This document shows, one piece after another, positions 43,149 through 51,623 of a stretch of 64,000 nucleotides of DNA (positions within the stretch are counted from its first letter, which is position 1; every line of letters begins with the position of its first letter). The position numbers and the translations under genes were made by a program. The notes under the pieces are model-generated. The model did no database searches. It was not told the DNA's origin and saw only the letters and a list, made by a program, of their open reading frames with translations. The stretch is from Tenacibaculum jejuense (GTDB lineage: Bacteria > Bacteroidota > Bacteroidia > Flavobacteriales > Flavobacteriaceae): NCBI RefSeq assembly GCF_900198195.1, contig NZ_LT899436.1, positions 3,005,001 to 3,069,000 on the forward strand, read 5' to 3'.

Positions 43149-44573
43149 CTACACAAACCATTCATCTTTAAAACCAATTAGATATAATTTATTTTGTGCC
43201 CTTGTAACTGCTGTATATAACCAGCGTAAATATTCTACACTACTACCATCTGGTAAATATGGTTGTTCAATAAAAATGGTTTTCCATTGACCTCCTTGAG
43301 ATTTATGGCAAGTCATAGCATAAGAAAACTTTACTTGTAAAGCATTAAAATACTTGTTCTTTTTTACTCCCATAAATTGTTTAAACTTAGATTTTTCGTG
43401 AGCAAAATCTTCTTTTACAGCTTCATATAATCGGTTAGATTCCTCATAAGTTAATGAAGGACTCTCACTAGTAAGTGTATCTAGAAGTAATACTGTATCA
43501 AAAGGTTTCATATCTGGGTAATCAATCATTCTAATCGTTACTTCTGCAAATTTGAAACCATATAACTCTTTGATATCACTAATTCGCATTACCTCACAAA
43601 TATCTCCATTTGCTATAAAACCTGCTGATGAAGAATCTTTCAACCAGAAATAGTTGTTTTTAACAACCATAACATAATCACCAACAGAAATTTCATTCTC
43701 CTGTCCACGTATTTTTGTTCGAATTTGTGAATTATATTGGTTTGCTCTTTTGTTTGAACGCACAATAATTGCTGTATCTTCAACACCTATATCACCATCA
43801 TAAGCATCTGTAATGGCATCTTGAATTTCATATCCATCTTGTAAACGAATAATATCTGGGAAATTAACATCGAATTGAAAATCAATTCCTTCATTTTGAA
43901 TTAATAATCTTAAATCTGTTGCATTTGCCAAAATTCCAGAATCTTGCTGCTGACGAACTACTTCATCTAACTCAATTTCATTAACATTCTTATTAAAGTT
44001 AAGTGATAATTTATCTGCATCTAAGGCTGGACTTACATCTAATTTTACAGGAGGTAGCTGTGCTGTGTCTCCGATAAAAATCAATTTGCAATTTTTGCCA
44101 GAATACACATAAGATATTAAATCATCTAACAAAGATCCGTTCTCAAATAACTTTGCATTTTGTACTTGATCTGAGATCATTGAGGCTTCATCTACAATAA
44201 AAATCGTATTTGTATGCTTGTTCGGTTGCATTACAAAACTAATTCCACCATTACTTTGCTTCTTCGGAAAATATATTTTTTTGTGGATTGTAAAAGCCTG
44301 TCTTTTTGAATATCCTGAGATTACTTTTGCTGCTCTTCCTGTAGGTGCTAATAAGACAGCTTTCTTTCCTGCTTTCCATAAACTGTGAACTACCGTACTG
44401 ATTACCGTGGTTTTACCTGTACCTGCATACCCTTTCAATAAGAATAATTTATTTGTATCAGTATTAAAAATATATTCAGCTAATTGATCTATTAACTCCA
44501 ATTGTTTTTGGGTTGGATCGTAAGAAAATTTCTGAATTATCTCTTTATGGAAATCGTTAGCAGATTTAATCAT
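43149..44573 (-). CDS. RecD-like SF1B DNA helicase
   Basis: The 474-residue helicase has Walker A GYAGTGKTTVIS (about 48-59), motif Ia with LLAPTGRAAKVIS, motif II IVDEASM and motif III LIFIGDTAQLPPV. The C-terminal UvrD_C_2 region carries SYAMTCHKSQGGQW and YTAVTRAQNKLYLIG. The domain order and length match stand-alone RecD2-like proteins of Bacteroidota, which unwind DNA 5' to 3'. No recBC is nearby. Confidence 0.92.
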   Translation of the reverse strand: MIKSANDFHKEIIQKFSYDPTQKQLELIDQLAEYIFNTDTNKLFLLKGYAGTGKTTVISTVVHSLWKAGKKAVLLAPTGRAAKVISGYSKRQAFTIHKKIYFPKKQSNGGISFVMQPNKHTNTIFIVDEASMISDQVQNAKLFENGSLLDDLISYVYSGKNCKLIFIGDTAQLPPVKLDVSPALDADKLSLNFNKNVNEIELDEVVRQQQDSGILANATDLRLLIQNEGIDFQFDVNFPDIIRLQDGYEIQDAITDAYDGDIGVEDTAIIVRSNKRANQYNSQIRTKIRGQENEISVGDYVMVVKNNYFWLKDSSSAGFIANGDICEVMRISDIKELYGFKFAEVTIRMIDYPDMKPFDTVLLLDTLTSESPSLTYEESNRLYEAVKEDFAHEKSKFKQFMGVKKNKYFNALQVKFSYAMTCHKSQGGQWKTIFIEQPYLPDGSSVEYLRWLYTAVTRAQNKLYLIGFKDEWFV

Positions 44574-44589
44574 ATTTAAAATAAAATTA

Positions 44590-44597
44590 CAAAGGTA
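44590..44597 (-). promoter_or_regulatory. Putative -7 promoter box (TACCTTTG)
   Basis: This fits TAnnTTTG on the minus strand, 16 bases before the helicase ATG, and is part of a compact divergent promoter region. Confidence 0.45.
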
Positions 44598-44613
44598 AAT
44601 GTATTATTAAATA

Positions 44614-44648
44614 TTTGTTTTCATGATTGAAAAAAAATTGTAGATTTG
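44614..44648 (+). promoter_or_regulatory. Putative promoter (TTTG / TAGATTTG)
   Basis: TTTG at 44614-44617 and TAGATTTG at 44641-44648 are separated by 23 bases. The first ATG after it that begins a sensible protein is 44682, 33 bases downstream. This supports the shorter start for the next gene. Confidence 0.5.
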
Positions 44649-44681
44649 CGATTATCATACTTAAAAAAAAATCTAAAAACA

Positions 44682-45422
44682 ATGTTAGCATTTTTAATTC
44701 TACTTATAGGATCTTTAATAGGTGTTTTCCTATTAGCATACGTCATAGTAAAATTTGTTCCACTTAAACTTAGAGGTTTAGTTTCAATAATATTATTGGC
44801 TATTTCTGCATACTTAGTATATTTAATTTATGGTGGGATAATGGAGCCAATAAAATTTGATATTGAAAAGAAGAAACGTTATGCTAAAGTAGTAGATCAA
44901 TTAAAGTTAATTAGAGACGCTCAAATTAAGTATAAAGATGTTAAGAATAGTTACGCAAGTAATAAAGATTCTTTAATCTACTTTATTGAAAAAGATTCTT
45001 TACCAATTGTAGAAGTATACGAACAAGATACTATTGTTAATGTTGGTGGTGGTATCACAGAAAAGAAATCTATCCGTAAAGAGCGTATTTCTAAGTACGA
45101 AAAAATCATAGATTACTTTAAAGATAGAAAATATGGCGATATGTTTAAAGTACCTGATACAGATAAAGAATTTAAATTAGAAACAAGTACTATTGAGAAA
45201 GTTGCTGGTTTATTTGTACCTGTATTTGAAGCTAAAATAGAAAAGGAAGTTATCTTAAAAGGATTACCAAGACATCTTGTAAAGCAAGAATTAGAAGCTA
45301 TTGAAGCGGATCAAATTAAAGGTGCATTTGTATCTGTTGGATCTTTAAATGAAGTTTCTACTGGTGGTAACTGGCCTCCATATTATGACAAAGGCGATGC
45401 AAAAGCTGAAACAAAAGAATAA
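44682..45422 (+). CDS. Membrane protein of unknown function
   Basis: The 246-residue protein has two N-terminal membrane helices (2-22 and 30-50) and a soluble charged domain with a coiled-coil start (IEKKKRYAKVVDQLKLIRDAQ). It continues with segments such as GGGITEKKSIRKERISKY. The start at ATG 44682 (MLAFLILL) is preferred because the longer ORF begins inside the promoter box. No family recognised, although this protein followed by a DUF3822 gene and rsmD is, from memory, a common flavobacterial order. Confidence 0.75.
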   Translation: MLAFLILLIGSLIGVFLLAYVIVKFVPLKLRGLVSIILLAISAYLVYLIYGGIMEPIKFDIEKKKRYAKVVDQLKLIRDAQIKYKDVKNSYASNKDSLIYFIEKDSLPIVEVYEQDTIVNVGGGITEKKSIRKERISKYEKIIDYFKDRKYGDMFKVPDTDKEFKLETSTIEKVAGLFVPVFEAKIEKEVILKGLPRHLVKQELEAIEADQIKGAFVSVGSLNEVSTGGNWPPYYDKGDAKAETKE

Positions 45423-46221
45423 TAAAGAAATCATATCTCAACATAAAAAGTTGTCCATCCAATTTAGTTTGGATGGATTTTCTTTTTGTATTAAAGATAT
45501 TCCTACTAATGAAATTTTAGTAGTAACAGAGTACGTATTCAAAGAAAGATTAAATACGCCTAACTTACTACTGGAAAAAATAAATCAAGTTTTTGAGTCT
45601 GATAAAGATTTACAAGTAAACTTTGATAAAGTTACTGCTGTACATCAGAATAAACTTTCTACCGTAGTACCAAATGATTTGTTTGATGAAGATCATTTAA
45701 AATCTTATTTAAATTATACTATTCAAACATTATCATCTGATTTGGTCGTGTATGATGATTTAAATTTTGATGCTAAAAATGTTTATATTCCTTACGTAAA
45801 CGTTAATAATTTTCTGTTTCAAAACTTCGGTGAATTCGAATTTAAACATCATTCAACTCTATTTATTGATGAAGTTTTAAAACAAAAAGAACAATTTAAA
45901 GACAATGCTATATTTGTAAATGTTTCTTATGCTAATATGGATGTTGTTATCTTAAAGAACGGAGAATTTAATTTATACAATTCGTTTTTTTACAATACAA
46001 AAGAGGATTTTATTTATTATATCTTATTTTGTATTGAACAATTAGAATTAGATCCTAATGAGTTAACCTTATATTTTTCAGGTAACATTATTAATGACTA
46101 TGAAATATATAAGATTAGTCAAGATTATATTAAAAACATAGAATTTTTAAAGCCGAATCATGACTTTTTTGAAAAGTCTGAATACTTTTTTAAACACTCA
46201 CACTATACCCTTTTATCTTAA
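45397..46221 (+). CDS. DUF3822-family protein
   Basis: This protein of about 274 residues resembles the DUF3822 family, whose members look like an actin/ASKHA-type or pilus-assembly-related fold in Bacteroidota. The KLSIQFSLDGFSFCI start, VYIPYVNVNNFLFQNFGEFE and LYFSGNI near the end are typical. The ATG at 45397 is preferred, since AAAGG lies just upstream and the overlap with the previous gene is only 26 bases; ATG 45385 is an alternative. It abuts rsmD with no gap, so the two are likely co-translated. Confidence 0.8.
   Translation: MQKLKQKNNKEIISQHKKLSIQFSLDGFSFCIKDIPTNEILVVTEYVFKERLNTPNLLLEKINQVFESDKDLQVNFDKVTAVHQNKLSTVVPNDLFDEDHLKSYLNYTIQTLSSDLVVYDDLNFDAKNVYIPYVNVNNFLFQNFGEFEFKHHSTLFIDEVLKQKEQFKDNAIFVNVSYANMDVVILKNGEFNLYNSFFYNTKEDFIYYILFCIEQLELDPNELTLYFSGNIINDYEIYKISQDYIKNIEFLKPNHDFFEKSEYFFKHSHYTLLS
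45454..45487 (+). terminator. Hairpin and T-run inside the DUF3822 gene
   Basis: TCCATCCAA (45454-45462) pairs perfectly with TTGGATGGA (45469-45477) around a six-base loop. It is followed by a T-rich tract broken by single bases. It lies about 30 bases after the stop of the membrane protein gene but within the first 30 codons of the next gene. It may act as a leaky terminator or attenuator between them. Confidence 0.45.
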
Positions 46222-46758
46222 ATGCGAATAATTTCAGGAAAATATAAAAGTAAAAGAATCTCTGCACCAAAGAATTTACCTGTTCGACCTACTACGGATA
46301 TGGCTAAAGAATCGTTATTTAATATTCTTAATAATCTTTACTATTTTGATTCTATTTCTGTCTTAGATCTTTTTGCAGGTACTGGAAATATTAGTTATGA
46401 ATTTGCTTCGAGAGGAACAGAAACCATTTATGCTGTAGATGCGCATTTTGGTTGTGTGAAATTCATTAATAAAACGGCCAAAGATTTAGAATTAGACATT
46501 ACAACATTTAAAAGTGATGTATTTAAGTTTTTAGAAAAAACAGCTTTAAAAACTGATGTTATTTTCGCTGATCCGCCTTATGATTTTGAAGTAGAGAAAT
46601 TTTTAAAAATTGTTGATTTAGTCTTTGAAAAAGAACTTCTAAATGAAGAAGGTGTTCTAATCGTTGAACATTCTAAACATACAGATTTATCAAATCATCC
46701 TAAGTATAGTTATGAAAAGCGCTACGGTGGTAATGTTTTTAGTTTCTTCGATAATTAA
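46222..46758 (+). CDS. rsmD: 16S rRNA (guanine(966)-N2)-methyltransferase
   Basis: The 178-residue enzyme has the RsmD hallmarks: MRIISGKYKSKRI at the start, RPTTDMAKESLFNIL, the SAM motif DLFAGTGNISYEF (about 50-62) and the catalytic FADPPYDF (about 116-123). It methylates N2 of G966 in 16S rRNA during 30S assembly. It follows the DUF3822 gene directly. Confidence 0.95.
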   Translation: MRIISGKYKSKRISAPKNLPVRPTTDMAKESLFNILNNLYYFDSISVLDLFAGTGNISYEFASRGTETIYAVDAHFGCVKFINKTAKDLELDITTFKSDVFKFLEKTALKTDVIFADPPYDFEVEKFLKIVDLVFEKELLNEEGVLIVEHSKHTDLSNHPKYSYEKRYGGNVFSFFDN

Positions 46759-46799
46759 AAAGAAATAAACTTAATCTATTTCTTTACCTATTTGGATTG

Positions 46800-47081
46800 A
46801 TGAAAAAGGCTTTTCTTACTTTATATCCAGTCTTTTTAGCTGGTTTAGCAATTCTAATTTTCAATTTTTTAGATAGCAAAAATTTTAATTTTTATATATT
46901 TCAACATAGAGTATTGGTATTAATCATCTGTATTATTTTATTTATTACTTCTATAGTAAATGTAATTAGCTCTTATGAAATGAATTTCTCTATTGGTTTA
47001 ATTTTAAATTCAATAGCAATTGTTGTTTCATTAATACTTCCTATTTTGTTATTATTAGGAATCATATTTCAGCTTCACTAA
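46800..47081 (+). CDS. Small membrane protein of unknown function
   Basis: The 93-residue protein has three hydrophobic helices (about 5-25, 35-52 and 62-92) and little else. The start is ATG 46800; the longest frame begins one codon earlier at a TTG. It lies 41 bases after rsmD. No family recognised. Confidence 0.6.
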   Translation: MKKAFLTLYPVFLAGLAILIFNFLDSKNFNFYIFQHRVLVLIICIILFITSIVNVISSYEMNFSIGLILNSIAIVVSLILPILLLLGIIFQLH

Positions 47082-47120
47082 CCTTTTTCTAGCTCTTTAA
47101 ATTACTTTAACATATTTTTT

Positions 47121-47146
47121 ATTACTACAACTATAGTTATAGTAAT
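47121..47146. promoter_or_regulatory. Near-perfect 26-bp palindrome, likely BlaI-type operator
   Basis: The sequence from ATTACTACAAC to GTTATAGTAAT is a 26-bp dyad in which 12 of 13 base pairs are complementary. It contains TACA-like half sites typical of BlaI/MecI operators. It ends 20 bases before the ATG of the BlaI-family gene, so it probably overlaps the promoter and allows autorepression. Confidence 0.75.
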
Positions 47147-47166
47147 TCTTTTTATATATTCGCAAC

Positions 47167-47550
47167 ATGAATAAATTAACCAAACCTGAAGAACAAATAA
47201 TGCATTATCTGTGGAAGCTAAAAAAAGCCTTCCTAAAAGATATTGTAGATGAATTTCCTGAACCTAAACCTGCCTACACTACTATTTCTACTGTAGTTCG
47301 TGTTTTGGTAAAAAAACAATTTATAGACTATAAAACATTTGGAAAAACTAGAGAATATTATCCTCTAATAACCAAAAAAAAATATTTCAATGAATATATG
47401 CAAGATGTTATCTATAGCTTTTTTAACGGTTCATCAGGTAAATTCGCCTCATATTTTACTGAAAATGAAAACTTAAATCTTTCAGAATTAGAGGAAATTA
47501 AATTATTAATTGAAGAAAAAATTCAAAAAATAAAAGATCAAAATGCATAA
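47167..47550 (+). CDS. BlaI/MecI/CopY-family transcriptional repressor
   Basis: The 127-residue protein begins KLTKPEEQIMHYLWKLKKAFLKDIVDEFP and continues with TTISTVVRVLVKKQFIDYK, the winged-helix signature of BlaI-type repressors. The C-terminal helices dimerise and, in classical systems, are cut by an M56 protease. An operator-like palindrome lies just upstream and the M56 gene overlaps its end by eight bases. This strongly suggests an autoregulated repressor/antirepressor pair. Confidence 0.92.
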   Translation: MNKLTKPEEQIMHYLWKLKKAFLKDIVDEFPEPKPAYTTISTVVRVLVKKQFIDYKTFGKTREYYPLITKKKYFNEYMQDVIYSFFNGSSGKFASYFTENENLNLSELEEIKLLIEEKIQKIKDQNA

Positions 47551-48865
47551 TCATTTGATATACTTATTGGAAGTAAGTTTAATATTCGTATTACTTTATT
47601 CTATATTTCGCTTCATGCTAAGCAAGTATACTTTTCATAATTTAAATAGGTTTGTTCTTTTAATGATTATTCCTATTTCTATGAGTATCCCTTTTATTAA
47701 AAGTATATACTCATTTGAAGTTATCCCATCTAATATTCCTGCTTTTAATGAAATGCATTCGGAAACTTTTAGTACGAACTCAACAAACTATATTACACAT
47801 TTTTCTGAGTTTAATTACATTAAACTATTAAGTATCTTTTATGCAATTGGTATTCTTATTTCCTTTTACAAAACTCTAAAAGCGATTTTTCATTTATATA
47901 AGTTAAGAAAAAACGCTATTGTAAAACACGCAAATAAGTATCAGTTGATCTATTGTGAAACGAAAGAAACATTTTCTTTTTTTAATTGGATATTTATACC
48001 ATTTGAGTCGACACATCAATCTGAGAAAATTATTATAGACCATGAGAAACAGCATGCTAATTTTCATCATACATTAGATCGTTTAGTTACTGAAATATTT
48101 ATTGCTTTCTTTTGGTTTAATCCTGTTGTTTATTTATTCAGAAAAACACTATCTGCTGTTCATGAATACCAAGTTGACGCTAGAGTATTAAAAGATAAAA
48201 ACATCAGTACAACAGAATATTTACAACTATTACTTTACACCATTAATAATAGCTACAACAAAAACTTATACAGTTATTTTAATCAATCTATGATTAAAAA
48301 TAGAGTTGAAATGATCTGTAAATCAAAAACAAATAATCTTTTAAGATTTAAATATCTTATTTTAATTCCTATTTGTTTTGTTTGCTTGCTTTCATTTACC
48401 AAAAGAGAGTTTTCTGTTACTAAAACTCTAGAGACTAATATCGCAACTGATAAAACAAGTAAAAACAATAGTTTTATATATCCTTTAAAAGGAAGTCCGA
48501 AACCGTATATCACCTCTCATTTTGGTATAAATAGAAAACTTTTCAAAAAACTAAAAGCTAAAATTCATAATGGTATAGACTTTAAAGCTAAGGTGAACAC
48601 ACCAATATTTGCTTCTTCAGATGGTGTCGTAACTAGTGCTTCTTTTGAAGGCAATTGGGGAAATTTAATTATCATAAAACACGCAAATGGCTATGAAACT
48701 CTATATGCACACCTAAATAAATTTAAATGCAAAAAAAATCAATTTGTTAAAAAAGGAGAAATAATAGGTTACACAGGAAAAACAGGTCTTATTAAAGGTC
48801 CTCATTTACATTACGCCATAAAACATAACGGTATTTATGTAAATCCAATAAACTACTTAGAATAA
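47543..48865 (+). CDS. M56 (BlaR1-like) membrane protease fused to an M23 endopeptidase domain
   Basis: The 440-residue protein has membrane helices near 5-20, 35-52, 95-110 and 270-285. A cytoplasmic M56 zinc protease lies between them, with HEKQH at 167-171 and the third ligand in HEYQVDA (207-213). After the last helix comes an M23 domain with HNGID (342-346), YAH (H390) and GPHLHY (H421, H423), all the zinc and catalytic residues of a LytM-type peptidoglycan endopeptidase. BlaR1 has a penicillin-binding sensor in this place, so the swap is unusual. Probably a sensor/antirepressor for the BlaI repressor. Confidence 0.9.
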   Translation: MHNHLIYLLEVSLIFVLLYSIFRFMLSKYTFHNLNRFVLLMIIPISMSIPFIKSIYSFEVIPSNIPAFNEMHSETFSTNSTNYITHFSEFNYIKLLSIFYAIGILISFYKTLKAIFHLYKLRKNAIVKHANKYQLIYCETKETFSFFNWIFIPFESTHQSEKIIIDHEKQHANFHHTLDRLVTEIFIAFFWFNPVVYLFRKTLSAVHEYQVDARVLKDKNISTTEYLQLLLYTINNSYNKNLYSYFNQSMIKNRVEMICKSKTNNLLRFKYLILIPICFVCLLSFTKREFSVTKTLETNIATDKTSKNNSFIYPLKGSPKPYITSHFGINRKLFKKLKAKIHNGIDFKAKVNTPIFASSDGVVTSASFEGNWGNLIIIKHANGYETLYAHLNKFKCKKNQFVKKGEIIGYTGKTGLIKGPHLHYAIKHNGIYVNPINYLE

Positions 48866-48905
48866 GTAAAACCAATAAAAACTAAAACTACATTCTTATT
48901 TAAAA

Positions 48906-49805
48906 ATGAAAAAAACGATATGTCTACTATTCATTCTTTGCAATAGTATAAATATGATTGGGCAGAAAAAACTTAAAAACACCAAAATTGTAAAGAATTA
49001 TATTAATTATATACAAACAGATTCTTTAGAAAAAGATAAAATGATAAAGGATTTAAATGATGAATGCTTTGCTGAAAACTGGGTTACTACTCAATTTACA
49101 GCTTACAGAAACACTAATATTAAATTTCCTTTTAAAATTGAATTTTCAGATAGCACGTATGCTTCACCAATATCGAAAAAATATGTAATTACTTCTCGAT
49201 ATGGATGGAGAAGAAATAGACCACATAGAGGAATTGACATAGATTTAGTGATAGGAGATAGTGTCTTTAGCATTTTACCTGGTAAAGTTAGATTTGCTGG
49301 TAGAAGTTCAGGATATGGAAGAACTGTCGTAATACGACATAATAATGGTTTAGAGACAGTTTATGCGCATTTATCTGGATTTAAAGTAAAGAAGAATGAA
49401 TTCGTTAAAAAAGGACAAGTTATCGCTTTAGGAGGAAATTCTGGTAGATCTAGAGGTAGTCATTTGCATTTAGAAACTAGATATAAAGGAATTGCTATCA
49501 ACCCTGAATATTTATTAGATTTTAGTAGCGATCATAAAATTCGCGGTAAAAATCTATGGGTAACTAGAGATTGGGCGAAAACTTACTATCATAGTTCTAA
49601 AAGACAAAGCAGACTTGTAACATTAGATTCTTATGAAAAAGCTTTAGCTTATAAAAACCGAAAACGCAAGGTTTATATTGTAAAAAGTGGTGATACGCTA
49701 TCTGGTATCGCTTACAGAAATAGAACTTCTATAAGTCGTATTTGTAAAACAAATAAAATTAGAAAAACAACAACTTTAAGAATTGGACAAAAATTAATTA
49801 TATAA
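48906..49805 (+). CDS. Secreted M23 endopeptidase with LysM domain
   Basis: The 299-residue protein has a signal peptide (residues 1-19). The M23 domain has HRGID (H107, D111), YAH (H155) and SHLHLE (H186, H188), followed by a linker and a C-terminal LysM domain (about 256-299, YIVKSGDTLSGIAYRN). It should bind peptidoglycan and cut cross-linking peptides in the periplasm. Its M23 domain closely parallels the one in the preceding M56 fusion (YGxxVxIxH-NGxETxYAHL). It lies 40 bases downstream and is probably in the same operon. Confidence 0.93.
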   Translation: MKKTICLLFILCNSINMIGQKKLKNTKIVKNYINYIQTDSLEKDKMIKDLNDECFAENWVTTQFTAYRNTNIKFPFKIEFSDSTYASPISKKYVITSRYGWRRNRPHRGIDIDLVIGDSVFSILPGKVRFAGRSSGYGRTVVIRHNNGLETVYAHLSGFKVKKNEFVKKGQVIALGGNSGRSRGSHLHLETRYKGIAINPEYLLDFSSDHKIRGKNLWVTRDWAKTYYHSSKRQSRLVTLDSYEKALAYKNRKRKVYIVKSGDTLSGIAYRNRTSISRICKTNKIRKTTTLRIGQKLII

Positions 49806-49837
49806 TATTTTAAATTATTCCTCAATAGATTAAACAA

Positions 49838-49873
49838 AAAAGAGAACCTGAAATTATTTAGGTTCTCTTTTTA
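49838..49873. terminator. Bidirectional intrinsic terminator
   Basis: AGAGAACC (49841-49848) pairs with GGTTCTCT (49861-49868), with A-rich and T-rich flanks, between two convergent genes. Confidence 0.82.
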
Positions 49874-49898
49874 TTATGTTGTAAAAGTTAGTTTGTTT

Positions 49899-51509
49899 TT
49901 ATTTTACCAAAACAAAAAACTCCAACTGTAATGGTTTCAGTTCTTGTTTTAAAGTTTGTATGAAATCATCTCCATACTCTAAGTAGTATTCAGAAAAGTT
50001 ACGTTTTCGCTCTTCTAAACTTAAATTTGGAAGTATAGCACTTTGAAGCTTCGTAATCCTTTCAACTAGATCCGATTGCTTTCTTTTCTCTGCTCTAAGT
50101 AAACGTTTTTGTAGATTTTCTAAACCTTTTAATTGTTTTTTCTCTTGTGCATTTACAGCTCCGATAAATGAAGCATCAGTTTGTGATGCCACAACTCTTA
50201 AGTCTGAAAATTGTTGCTCTAGTATATTTTTTTGTTGTTCAAAATTAAAACTGACCTCAGCATTTTCATTTACTTTTTTAGCTAATAAATCCTGTTGTTT
50301 AAAAAATAATTCTTCTACAGAAATAGAAAGTCTTTCTAATTTACCAAATTGTTTCTTACTTATTACCTGAACAGAATTACGTAATAAAAGAATAGGAAAA
50401 GGAACCGCTACAGCTTCAAAATACGTTTTTAATTGCATCCAATAAGCTAGCTCTCCTCCTCCACCGATATAGCATAAGTTTGGTAAAATAACTTCTTGAT
50501 ATAAAGGTCTCATAATTACATTTGGTGAAAATCGTTCAGGATAGTTTTCTACCTCTTTTAAGATTTCTTCTTCAGAAAAACTTAAATCTGTATTATTGAC
50601 TTTATACACTCCTTCTTCAAGAATTATTCGCTCTCTTAAATTGTCCGTTAGATAAAACAAGTTAATTTCTCTAGGGTTTACCTGAATCTTGTAATTCTCC
50701 TCTAAACTTGTATTTGTTTCAGAAACATGTTTATATGAAACCGAACCTAGTAAATCTTTTATGATATACGATTTGAACAACGACTTTAATTTAGGATCAT
50801 CTGCATCAATAATTACTAATCCAAATTCAGCAAATAAAGAATTCGCTATATATCGTGTTGCATTAGCTAAATTATCGTGTTTGATATAAGCTTCAGAAAA
50901 CAACTCTTTTAAAAATTCAGCATTTCTAGAATTTCCTAATTCATTAGAAAAAGCTTCAAATACTTCAGATAACCCTCCTGTATTAAAACGACCTACTCCT
51001 CCAACCTGATCTGAATTCCATTGAACTTTTTTTCCTTTGAAGTTAAAATAATTAATCTCCTCAAAATCATGATCTTCAGTAGCCATCCAATATATTGGAA
51101 CAAAATTATCGTTTGGATGTTTTTCCTTCAACTCTTCTGCTAAATTGATTGCAGAAATAATCTTGTATAAAAAATATAACGGGCCTGTGAAAAGATTTAA
51201 CTGATGTCCTGTTGTTACTGTAAATGTATTTTCGTTAGCGAGTAACTCGATATTAGCACTTGTACTTTCAGAAATATTTTCCTTTGCATATTGAGTCTTT
51301 AAAACTTCAACTAAAACAGTTCTATTGATTTTAGAAAATGTTTGTTTTTTTTCTAATATTTGATTTTTAAAGCCTTCTGAATTAGGAAAATTGTGATAAA
51401 AACTAGTTAATTTTTCTGATTGCTCTAAATAATCACACATCATTTTAGAAAAAAAACCAGTTTTTTGAAACGGTATGTAAGTACTACACTCACTATCGGT
51501 TAACGACAT
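49899..51509 (-). CDS. bshC: Bacillithiol biosynthesis cysteine-adding enzyme
   Basis: The 536-residue protein matches BshC: TTGHQLNLFTGPLYFLYKIISAI, PIYWMATEDHDFEEINYF, VIMRPLYQEVILPNLCYIGGGGELAYW, then a coiled-coil region and a C-terminal segment with EYYLEYGDDFIQTL. It joins cysteine to glucosaminyl-malate to make bacillithiol, the main low-molecular thiol in Bacteroidota and Firmicutes. This makes glutathione synthesis by the GshB-like gene at 16392 less likely. A -7-like box lies upstream at 51535-51542. Confidence 0.95.
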   Translation of the reverse strand: MSLTDSECSTYIPFQKTGFFSKMMCDYLEQSEKLTSFYHNFPNSEGFKNQILEKKQTFSKINRTVLVEVLKTQYAKENISESTSANIELLANENTFTVTTGHQLNLFTGPLYFLYKIISAINLAEELKEKHPNDNFVPIYWMATEDHDFEEINYFNFKGKKVQWNSDQVGGVGRFNTGGLSEVFEAFSNELGNSRNAEFLKELFSEAYIKHDNLANATRYIANSLFAEFGLVIIDADDPKLKSLFKSYIIKDLLGSVSYKHVSETNTSLEENYKIQVNPREINLFYLTDNLRERIILEEGVYKVNNTDLSFSEEEILKEVENYPERFSPNVIMRPLYQEVILPNLCYIGGGGELAYWMQLKTYFEAVAVPFPILLLRNSVQVISKKQFGKLERLSISVEELFFKQQDLLAKKVNENAEVSFNFEQQKNILEQQFSDLRVVASQTDASFIGAVNAQEKKQLKGLENLQKRLLRAEKRKQSDLVERITKLQSAILPNLSLEERKRNFSEYYLEYGDDFIQTLKQELKPLQLEFFVLVK

Positions 51510-51534
51510 TAGCTAATTGTTTTGGGTAAAGTAA

Positions 51535-51542
51535 CAAATTTA
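51535..51542 (-). promoter_or_regulatory. Putative -7 promoter box (TAAATTTG)
   Basis: This fits TAnnTTTG on the minus strand, 25 bases before the bshC ATG. Confidence 0.45.
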
Positions 51543-51623
51543 ATACTTTGGTTAGAACTTGAATTCATCTTAACAAAACTTTATTAAATCTATTTTCTAT
51601 TTTTACACTATAAATAGTCTATA

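Noticed and set aside
44646..44681. Twelve-residue longer N-terminus for the membrane protein
   Set aside because: The extra codons overlap the putative -7 box, and the membrane helix begins at the second ATG.
47167..48865. Beta-lactam resistance regulator pair (BlaI/BlaR1)
   Set aside because: The sensor domain is M23, not penicillin-binding, and no beta-lactamase or altered penicillin-binding protein gene is nearby. I therefore did not call it a resistance operon.
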